From: JBGSKY01 sp041740995
GTDB lineage: Bacteria; Planctomycetota; Planctomycetia; Pirellulales; Pirellulaceae
Direction: 5' to 3'
DNA length: 64,000 nucleotides
NCBI GenBank assembly: GCA_041740995.1
Contig: JBGSKY010000026.1
Coordinates: forward strand, 1 to 64,000
Below the pieces are notes generated by a model, which ran no database searches, had not been told where the DNA came from, and was given only the letters and a program-made list of their open reading frames with translations. Shown piece by piece: positions 31,841 through 38,830 of this stretch (the stretch's first letter is position 1; each line of letters starts with the position of its first letter). A program made the translations under genes and the position numbers.

Positions 31841-32059
31841 GAATCGAAGTGCTCAGATTGAAAAAGAACGATGAGTATCTCAATCACGAATCGAAGTTCC
31901 CGACTCATGATTGGTCCAGCCAAAAAATTCGCCAGTGGCTGCTTGCTGTGTTTTAAAGATTATTTTCTACTTCCATCGCCTGGTGCCAAATTTTAGTCCG
32001 ACTTAGTGAAATCCGACTATAGCAACGCCTGAGATTTACGACGAAAGATTTAAATAAAA

Positions 32060-32087
32060 ACGACCGCAACATGACTGCTGCGGTCGT
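32060..32087 (-). terminator. Intrinsic terminator of the 32140-32769 gene
   Basis: A 9-base perfect stem, ACGACCGCA / TGCGGTCGT (32060-32068 with 32079-32087), reads on the minus strand into TTTTTATTTAAA, a T-run. The plus side also has a T-run further on, so it may act in both directions. Confidence 0.8.
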
Positions 32088-32139
32088 AAGATTCTTTTTT
32101 GTAAGTCGTAAATGCCGACCATTTCGAGGCTTAAAAAAC

Positions 32140-32769
32140 TTAGCCTCGTTTTTGGCGGCGCCGAATCCAGATGCCACAGACTCCTGCAATCGCCAGTGCT
32201 GAGATCGTTGTCGGTTCAGGAACAGCGGAAACAGCTTGAAGGCTGCCACCAAAAAACTCGACAGAACCAGCCACGTCGGCACTGGAGTTGGAGAAGAAAA
32301 ATTCTTCGCCAGGTTCAAAAAATCCAGGCGCGATACTAAATTGCGGACCGACTGCCGCGGCTGGGTTTGTTGCAAATGTAAAAGATGCAATTCGCGATGG
32401 ACCGAACGGTCCAACAGGTCCAGTTCCAATAGTGGACCCATCGATACGATAAGCGATTCCGCTTGGAATATTCACTCCGTTTGTCGAATCGAGTTCGGCC
32501 AAAGTACCGAATGCAAACTCGTTGCGTGAAGTCAAAGTAAACGCCGTCGCATCGTAGTCGAGTGAAAAACTGTAGAACGAGAGGCTGCTAGTATCAGTCA
32601 GCTCCATAAAGATATCTGCAGTGACGCTTTGGCCAGGTGTAAAGGTCCCCGACGATTGGATGCCATCAGCAGATGAAACATCGGTGCGAATGACAATCGC
32701 AGCAATCGAATCTGCGGCCAAGCAGATGACAGAAAGTACAATGGCCAGTGATAAAAAACAATTTTTCAT
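32140..32769 (-). CDS. PEP-CTERM sorted exported protein
   Basis: 209 residues. The signal peptide (NCFLSLAIVLSVICLAADSI AA) leads to a beta-sandwich-like domain (GTFTPGQSVTADIFMELTDT, LSFYSFSLDYDATAFTLTSR), whose style recalls cohesin-like secreted proteins. The end is VPEPTTISALAIAGVCGIWI then RRRQKRG, a textbook PEP-CTERM sorting signal. It would be processed by an exosortase, not encoded here. It lies 44 bases downstream of the 1283-residue LEPR/dockerin gene on the same strand, so they may share an mRNA. A cohesin-type fold beside two dockerin-bearing proteins hints at binding, but that rests only on fold appearance. Confidence 0.82.
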   Translation of the reverse strand: MKNCFLSLAIVLSVICLAADSIAAIVIRTDVSSADGIQSSGTFTPGQSVTADIFMELTDTSSLSFYSFSLDYDATAFTLTSRNEFAFGTLAELDSTNGVNIPSGIAYRIDGSTIGTGPVGPFGPSRIASFTFATNPAAAVGPQFSIAPGFFEPGEEFFFSNSSADVAGSVEFFGGSLQAVSAVPEPTTISALAIAGVCGIWIRRRQKRG

Positions 32770-32813
32770 AAATCAATTTCCTGTAAAATTCGGATACCTA
32801 CGTTATAGACTAA

Positions 32814-35800
32814 TTAGAAATTTCGAGATTGCCCAAATCTCGAGCGGAATTGGTTGAAATCTGCTCCGTTAATGCTTCCGCTAGAATTGAAGTCAAAGCG
32901 AGAATCAAAGCCGCTGACGCCGGTGCTAAGACCGAAAGTCTGCCTGAAAGGGTTGAAGTCCGCTCCATTTACCGATCCGCTGCCATTGGCGTCGCCAAAT
33001 AAACGGAAAAAATTGTCAGTCAAATCGTTCCCTCGCACAAAATTTCCACCTGCCTGACCATCATTGTCGCCGTCTAAATTCACTCCGTTTTGAGTGATTG
33101 CATTAGCGTTGACTGTCAATCGATAATTGCCATCGGACAACGAGCCAAAAGAAATACTTGTGCCAGTAAACGATAGCCGTGCGATCGATTGCGAAATGGT
33201 CCCGATGTCGGTGAAACTGATCGTTAATTCGGAAGCAGGAATTGCCTCGAATGTGGCCGTTGCTCCACTGCCTACCCGACGCTCTAAAGTGAAAGCATTC
33301 GGATCGATCGTTACAACGCTGTCGAAGATCACGTCGATATTCTGAACGGTTGATCGCTGGTTAGTTCCATCACCAAAGATCACGTCTTGGACAACCGGGG
33401 CCTCCGTTTGTTGGTCAACGGTATAGAAAACTCGCAGCTTTGGCCGGAGGCCGACGATTGGTTCGTCCGAAGTTGAAATTCCCCATCCATCATTACCTCC
33501 GACGTACGGCAACAAAGCCCAGCCGTTGTTAGTGGCTCCCGCAAGCCAAGCCTCAACGTCGGACGTTACATCAAACGTATCAAATCCAGCTTGTGCCTTC
33601 ACATTAGCCGGTCGATCCCCAGCAAATGCTGTTGGCGTTGCGACCGATTCTACATCGTCGGCTTGAACGCCAGCCCCAAATGTGTTCCAGGTCGATGTAT
33701 TGTCCCAAGATTGCAATAGACGATGGAAAGTTCCACCGTCACCTAAAGCGTTGCTAAAGGTACTCGCTAGATCTAAAGTCGCGGCATGAATGGTCGCATT
33801 GGCCGGGATTGAATTTAAGCCAGTTAAAATGTCATCAAACCTGAGCAATACCTGCGTATTATTCGTGTTCCCGGTGTCATTTGCATCGACGAATACCGAG
33901 GCTAACGCCGAATTCTCAGTGTCAGGCGTGGCTTCGGTCAATGCTGTATCGACTGTTCCAACATAATCATTTTCGCCATTTCGGAAGCTCGTTGTTGAGA
34001 CGCTAGCAGGTACCCAGACAATTTCCAATCGCGGTCGATTCATTGCATCACTTGCTTCTGATGAATGGAATCCCCAACCATCGCCGCGTCCAGCCCAACC
34101 GGTTAACAACCAACCGTTGTTTGTTTCGCCGTTGGCCCAACCTTGCAAGTCTTCTGTTACGCCGATCTTTGTACGCCCCGCGGCGGTGTCGGCATTACCC
34201 AAGGAGTTGCCGATTTGCGAATCAAAAACAGATCGAGCTTCGTTATCGTCCGGTTGAACGCCTGGCAGCAAGTTACGCGGCGCTTGTCCGTTTCCAAAGC
34301 TATCCCAAGTTTCATTCTCTGAGTCGAATGGAGTCAGCAACCGATGAAGCGTTGCACCATCACCCGGATTGAGAGTTTGCAGGACGAGGTTAGCCGACAC
34401 GATTTGCGCACCGACTGGAATCTGATCGACGCTCGCTCCGAAAATATCGCTAAACCGAAGAAGAACTTGAGAGTTTGCAAAACCACCATCGAAATCGACT
34501 AATAAGCCTTCGGTCTGGGGCAGCGCTCCGGCGGGCAATGGCGTTGTTGGCTGTGCCTCTGAGAGTGCAATATCCGCCGCGCCATTATAAAGTCCTTGGC
34601 CGCCGTCAACACCTTCTTGATAGACAAAATTACGGGCCAAAGACTGGCGGATTGTGACTGAAGCTGTCGCAGTTCCTGCCGTACCATCGGTCAACGCAAA
34701 TTGAGCGGTTCGCAACGGAGGATTCAGGGCCGTGTCCGAAGTTTGAAAAGCGATGGAACGAGCAAGTGCAGTCACGATTTCGACCGTTGCGTTGCTGTTT
34801 AACAGGATCGTCAGCGGCGTTGCTCCTGTTCCACCAGCCAACGTTCCGACCGTTGTGCCCCCAAACGAAACGACGTTGCCACTAATTCCGACTTGACCAG
34901 CTCCGTTGCCAACATTGCGAATCGATAGCTGATCGCCACTGTTTGAACCATTTGAGATGGTTACCGATAAGGTCTCGTCCGCAAAATTTGGAGTATCGAC
35001 GTCGCTGATAGCGACTAAGCCATCGATCGTAACGGCGCCACCACCAACGCTGTACGTCGCCATCGTTCGATTGAGACCAATCACCGAAAGATCATTTACA
35101 GGTATGACGTTAACCATCACCGATTGTGGTTCGCTCGTTCCGCCATCACCGTCATTAACGGTAATGGTAATTGTTCGCGCGTTTACAACCGGATTCTCAG
35201 ACGTGTTGTTGTACAGCAGCGAGCTCAGCAACGCTGAGACAATGGATGGCGTCGCATTGGTATTCAGATCAACTTGCAGCGTGGTTAGATTGCTCCCGCC
35301 AGAAAGGTTGCCAATCGTTACGCCCTCATACTGGACGATACTGCCAGTGACCAGGAATTGACCAGCTCCCGACCCAGTGCTGCGAACTGAAAGGACGTCG
35401 TCAGCAGTACCATTCAAAGTGAATTCGGCACGCACGAAGCCAATGGAGAAGTCTGTTGAGTCTGCGTCGGTGACAAACGCGTTTGGCGCAATGGCAATCG
35501 GATCGCTGTTTTCAGTGTAGGCAAATGGACCCATTGGAAGGACGACGACAGGCGGAACGTTGGTACTCGTTTGAACGTTGATCGCGACTGTTGTATCTGA
35601 GCTACTTAACTCCAGATCAGTCGCACGATAGATGAACGAATCAAGGCCCAGCGTTCCATTGCTGACGTAAACAAATGATCCATCACTGTTAAAAGTCAAA
35701 CTGCCATTTACGGGCGGCGAAACTAAGATTGCTGACAGGATGGAATTCAGTCCGTCTGAGTCTGAATCGTTTGCGAGGACCCCTGCACCGCTGGGAACGT

Positions 35801-36665
35801 TTAGCGTTCCTGATGGTACAACGTCGTACGTGTCCGCAACGGCGACGGGCGCGGTATTTGTGTCCGCCGCGTTAACGCTACCAGGTGTCAGCACTCCACC
35901 AACGGGGAAATTTGCGCTGATCGATATCGCAGCCGTCAAATAGTTGACATTGCTATTGGGGCTCTGCAAATCGCCAAAGTACCAGCTGTCTGAATTGTTC
36001 GTTCGGTTATCGTTGCGAAATCGCGTTGCCGCTCCGGGCGTGTTTGTGCCTGTAAGTAGCAATCTCGGTCCATAAGTGATATCCGTTGCTCCGCCATCAA
36101 AAAAACTTATCGAATCGAGCAGTAACGCACCCGACGGCAAGACAAGATTGCCCGAATTGTCGGGATCTAAATCCGAACCTGCGGCGATAGCCGTTGGGCT
36201 CTGAACAAGTATGAAAGTGTTCGTTCCGTTTTCAAGCGTCTGTCCCGTTCCGACATCAAAAGCAGGCGTTCGAAGTACTGGCGTCTCCGATGGAATTAAA
36301 TGCCCATTGCTTGGTCCTTCGTTGCCAGCGGCGGCGATTACAAACAATCCATTGCTACCGAAATTGAAAGCCGACAAATCGAAAACTACGTCAGCCAAAC
36401 CGGATACTGGATTGTCGCCTTCGACCGAAACAAAATATAGATTTTGCAACGACGAGTTTGGAATGCCTTTCAGTTCAACGAACTCGTACGGTTGATCACT
36501 TCCATTTGGATCGACGCTAATTTCGTTGATGAGAGCAGCGGTTAATAGACGACGATTTTCTAAGGTCTCAAGTTTAAGCTTTCGATCGCCCTGGACGCGT
36601 CGCTTTCGCGGAGTTCGAAATGCTTCGGCTAATGCTTCCCAATTGCGTCGATTAAATATCACCAT
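32814..36665 (-). CDS. Giant LEPR-XLL surface protein with lamin-tail, tandem-95, DNRLRE-like and dockerin modules
   Basis: 1283 residues from ATG 36665, where AGAGGAA lies just upstream. The N-terminus has a basic run and LKLETLENRRLLTA, the LEPR-XLL motif. Next is a lamin-tail-like domain (ALINEISVDPNGSDQPYEFV), a tandem-95/VCBS-type repeat (APVAVADTYDVVPSGTLNVP, LANDSDSDGLN), and long beta-repeats. Two copies of a DNRLRE-like module follow (VLLRFSDIFG, LHRLLTPFDSENETW, GWLLTGWAGRGDGWGFHS; then VLLRFDDILTG, FHRLLQSWDNTSTW). The last part is an Ig-like module and a dockerin-type pair (FGDANGSGSVNGADFNPFRQ, FDFNSSGSINGADFNQFRSR). It has no enzyme motif and looks like a structural or adhesive surface protein. 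It heads a minus-strand unit with the PEP-CTERM gene. Confidence 0.85.
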   Translation of the reverse strand: MVIFNRRNWEALAEAFRTPRKRRVQGDRKLKLETLENRRLLTAALINEISVDPNGSDQPYEFVELKGIPNSSLQNLYFVSVEGDNPVSGLADVVFDLSAFNFGSNGLFVIAAAGNEGPSNGHLIPSETPVLRTPAFDVGTGQTLENGTNTFILVQSPTAIAAGSDLDPDNSGNLVLPSGALLLDSISFFDGGATDITYGPRLLLTGTNTPGAATRFRNDNRTNNSDSWYFGDLQSPNSNVNYLTAAISISANFPVGGVLTPGSVNAADTNTAPVAVADTYDVVPSGTLNVPSGAGVLANDSDSDGLNSILSAILVSPPVNGSLTFNSDGSFVYVSNGTLGLDSFIYRATDLELSSSDTTVAINVQTSTNVPPVVVLPMGPFAYTENSDPIAIAPNAFVTDADSTDFSIGFVRAEFTLNGTADDVLSVRSTGSGAGQFLVTGSIVQYEGVTIGNLSGGSNLTTLQVDLNTNATPSIVSALLSSLLYNNTSENPVVNARTITITVNDGDGGTSEPQSVMVNVIPVNDLSVIGLNRTMATYSVGGGAVTIDGLVAISDVDTPNFADETLSVTISNGSNSGDQLSIRNVGNGAGQVGISGNVVSFGGTTVGTLAGGTGATPLTILLNSNATVEIVTALARSIAFQTSDTALNPPLRTAQFALTDGTAGTATASVTIRQSLARNFVYQEGVDGGQGLYNGAADIALSEAQPTTPLPAGALPQTEGLLVDFDGGFANSQVLLRFSDIFGASVDQIPVGAQIVSANLVLQTLNPGDGATLHRLLTPFDSENETWDSFGNGQAPRNLLPGVQPDDNEARSVFDSQIGNSLGNADTAAGRTKIGVTEDLQGWANGETNNGWLLTGWAGRGDGWGFHSSEASDAMNRPRLEIVWVPASVSTTSFRNGENDYVGTVDTALTEATPDTENSALASVFVDANDTGNTNNTQVLLRFDDILTGLNSIPANATIHAATLDLASTFSNALGDGGTFHRLLQSWDNTSTWNTFGAGVQADDVESVATPTAFAGDRPANVKAQAGFDTFDVTSDVEAWLAGATNNGWALLPYVGGNDGWGISTSDEPIVGLRPKLRVFYTVDQQTEAPVVQDVIFGDGTNQRSTVQNIDVIFDSVVTIDPNAFTLERRVGSGATATFEAIPASELTISFTDIGTISQSIARLSFTGTSISFGSLSDGNYRLTVNANAITQNGVNLDGDNDGQAGGNFVRGNDLTDNFFRLFGDANGSGSVNGADFNPFRQTFGLSTGVSGFDSRFDFNSSGSINGADFNQFRSRFGQSRNF

Positions 36666-37080
36666 CGATTCCTCTTTGCTCCTATAACGGTTTGGTATAA
36701 ACCCCAAAACCTAGTCGGGCCAATGACTTTACTGACCACGAAAACTTGAGCGAATTATAGCAGTGCTGTGTGAAGAATCGATAAAGCAATCAAGTAGATT
36801 TGGTAAACAATCTCAGGCACTTTTTAAAAGTAAGATATTAAGAGACCTTCCGAACTGAAAAATCGGGCTTTGCTAGGCCAGAGGAATTCGACAGGAGTCG
36901 GCTGATGCATCTACTTCCTATTTTAATATTTGACTTTTGCCGGTTTACACTCTGCGATTTAATAGCTCGCGAAATCGGTAAAAGTATTGTTCGAATTCAA
37001 AAAGCAAAAACCGCATTGCGGATAAATACATCTGCAATGCGGCTTGCTTCGACCGAAAATAAAACTGAAATTGGCGGAAT
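36666..37080. other. Intergenic region with a terminator and the promoter of the LEPR giant
   Basis: 415 bases separate the 1283-residue gene from the lipoprotein gene, both minus. The right part holds the lipoprotein gene's terminator (37011-37042), and the left part must hold the promoter of the giant. A plus-strand frame of 92 codons at 36905-37183 has no protein character. Confidence 0.45.
37011..37042 (-). terminator. Intrinsic terminator of the lipoprotein gene
   Basis: Arms CCGCATTGC (37011-37019) and GCAATGCGG (37034-37042) pair perfectly. On the minus strand the stem is followed by TTTTTGCTTTTTG. It lies about 40 bases after the stop of the 37081-37575 gene. Confidence 0.8.
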
Positions 37081-37575
37081 TCAGTTTTTGCGTCCGGTCG
37101 TATTGCAATCGCTCGATAGATCAAAGTCAAAGTTCGATTCGCTTCCACTGACAGTCACTTTGACCTTTCCAAGTTCTTTGTAGCATGACGGAACAGCAAC
37201 GCTTGTAGCTTCAACGACCCTATCTGGATCTTCCTCTTCAGTCGCCACGGCGGTCGCACCTTCAGCAAGACCGCTGGGTACGCCACTGCGGATTCGAATC
37301 TGTTTTTCGCCTGGAATAATGCCACTCTTTCTCGAATCAAACATCAGCGTGTAATGCCCTGAGGCGTCGGTTATGCCGTAAGAAAAGCTTTGCGAATCCG
37401 GATCGACAAACTCTATGGTCGCGTTGTCTAGGGGGTTCCCGTCGAGCAACACTGTGCCGCTGACATCGACCAAACCAAGCTTGTAGTAGTCTGGCTGAGT
37501 TGGATCCGCACAACCAATCGCAAGAAGGAAGCTAGTAAGCGACACCATTGAAAAAAAATAGTTATCAGTTTTCAT
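37081..37575 (-). CDS. Lipoprotein with carboxypeptidase-regulatory-like domain
   Basis: 164 residues. The signal sequence ends in a lipobox (LLAIGC, Cys 22), so the protein should be lipid-anchored. The domain VSGTVLLDGNPLDNATIEFV then SYGITDASGHYTLMFDSRKS is the carboxypeptidase-regulatory-like (CarboxypepD-reg) beta-sandwich, very common in planctomycete lipoproteins. It keeps the typical GEKQIRIRSG strand and ends with VPSCYKELGKVKVTVSGSES. There are no catalytic residues. This family often stands next to DUF1559 genes, as it does here, 87 bases downstream of one. The function is unknown, presumably structural or binding at the envelope. Confidence 0.85.
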   Translation of the reverse strand: MKTDNYFFSMVSLTSFLLAIGCADPTQPDYYKLGLVDVSGTVLLDGNPLDNATIEFVDPDSQSFSYGITDASGHYTLMFDSRKSGIIPGEKQIRIRSGVPSGLAEGATAVATEEEDPDRVVEATSVAVPSCYKELGKVKVTVSGSESNFDFDLSSDCNTTGRKN

Positions 37576-37596
37576 CGAACCCGTTTTTGCTTAGAG

Positions 37597-37659
37597 CCTA
37601 TCCGAAAAGGGGCTGAGCCTTTGGGGGAACGGAGAGGGGCAGACCCCTTTTCGGATAGG
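37597..37659. repeat. Perfect 16-base inverted repeat between DUF1559 and lipoprotein genes
   Basis: CCTATCCGAAAAGGGG (37597-37612) is repeated inverted as CCCCTTTTCGGATAGG (37644-37659), 31 bases apart, with GGGGCAGACCCC inside. The plus side runs into TTTTTAG, so it could terminate plus-strand transcripts, but no plus-strand gene points here. It starts three bases after the DUF1559 stop, so it may also shape that mRNA's end. A REP or small inverted-repeat element is the alternative. Confidence 0.75.
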
Positions 37660-37662
37660 TTT

Positions 37663-38604
37663 TTAGTATTGAAGTGTATTTTTTTCGCCGCCAAGTCGTG
37701 AGCCCATCGCTTGATAAGCTTTTAAGTCAACGTTTTCACTAATGAAGTGGACTGATCCATCAGCGACGCCAAACATTGCGCCTCCAACGTGATAACTTGC
37801 AAATGAAACTTCCATCAAATAGCCATTTGTACTTGGGTTTCGCACTTGCTCATTGACTTTAACTAACGTGCTTCCGACCGCTTCGCTAAACTCCGTTCCG
37901 CCGGTGCCGCCGTTGCAATTGCAAGGGTCAGCTTGAGGTGAACCGATGATCCAAAAATCCATCCCCTGACTGTCTTTCACAAATTCCGGGTCAGTTCTCG
38001 ACTCGCCGAACATAAAGGTGTTACTCAAGCCGTCGCCGATATCACGAAATTTCACTTCGCTACAGCCATAGAACAATCCGTTCAGTTCTTTGAACTCGAA
38101 GGATTTAGTGCCAGCGATCGGTCGAGTGCTGGAGTCGTCTGACGATACATCGTTAGCACCGACAGCACGATAAGAAGCCGGATAACGTTCGGTTATGCCG
38201 TTGTAATTCATATGTAGTGGAATTGGCATAGTCGGACATCGAAAGACTGAGAATTCGGTTTCGGTGGCAAGTCTATTAGGCCCAACTGCATCCCAATTGC
38301 CTTGTCCATTCTCTTGGAAAAGTAGCGTATTGAAGATTGCCGACTGTTCCAATTGCGGAAGGATCGCGGCGCTCCACAGCGTGCCGTGTGTCGTCCAACC
38401 AGCAGGAAGTTTCTTATATGAAGATTCATAGCCCATCATCGCGACCGTCAATTGTCGCATTTGATTCATGCACTGCGAACGACGTGCAGATTCACGGGCT
38501 TGCTGGACAGCGGGTAATAACAACGCAACTAATATCCCGATAATTGCTATCACGACCAGCAACTCGACCAAGGTGAAAGCACGCCGGGGCGATCTAAATT
38601 CCAT
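37663..38604 (-). CDS. DUF1559 pseudopilin-like protein
   Basis: 313 residues. The N-terminus RRAFTLVELLVVIAIIGILV then ALLLPAVQQARESARRSQCM is a prepilin cleavage/methylation motif with its hydrophobic helix, followed by the DUF1559 head MRQLTVAMMGYESSYKKLPA. The globular part holds GLSNTFMFGESRTDPEF and the family-end pattern FGVADGSVHFISENVDLKAY, QAMGSRLGGE. These proteins are heavily expanded in planctomycetes and are thought to be type II/IV pilus-like envelope components. Length fits the family (290-380). A 16-base inverted repeat lies just after the stop and a lipoprotein gene follows. Confidence 0.93.
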   Translation of the reverse strand: MEFRSPRRAFTLVELLVVIAIIGILVALLLPAVQQARESARRSQCMNQMRQLTVAMMGYESSYKKLPAGWTTHGTLWSAAILPQLEQSAIFNTLLFQENGQGNWDAVGPNRLATETEFSVFRCPTMPIPLHMNYNGITERYPASYRAVGANDVSSDDSSTRPIAGTKSFEFKELNGLFYGCSEVKFRDIGDGLSNTFMFGESRTDPEFVKDSQGMDFWIIGSPQADPCNCNGGTGGTEFSEAVGSTLVKVNEQVRNPSTNGYLMEVSFASYHVGGAMFGVADGSVHFISENVDLKAYQAMGSRLGGEKNTLQY

Positions 38605-38781
38605 GTGTAAGCGCTCACAATAATTGAAATGACTCGAGACATATCGTCAGTAAATCAATATTGGACAATGCCCGCTATGCTGCCAACGCTCGTGTGATAC
38701 GTCCGCTTATGTTAGCGCCGCAAACGGGTTTGAGAACCCGAATTTCAAGCTCTTCATCAAAGCTTCATTTGATGCAGCAAA

Positions 38782-38800
38782 AAAACGTAAAAACCGTTTT
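38782..38800 (-). terminator. Weak intrinsic terminator of the SulP-carbonic anhydrase gene
   Basis: On the minus strand AAAACG and CGTTTT form a six-pair stem with a seven-base loop, followed by a T-run into TTTTTTTGC. It lies about 30 bases after the gene's stop codon. A second small hairpin, CGGGTT/AACCCG, is at 38726-38741. Confidence 0.5.
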
Positions 38801-38830
38801 TAATGATTTTGATTGCAGGACGTTTGCTGA

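Noticed and set aside
34957..35361. Plus-strand ORF of 134 codons under the 1283-residue gene
   Set aside because: It is antisense to a real gene with clear domains, and its Ser/Thr/Pro-rich translation is typical of a complement frame.
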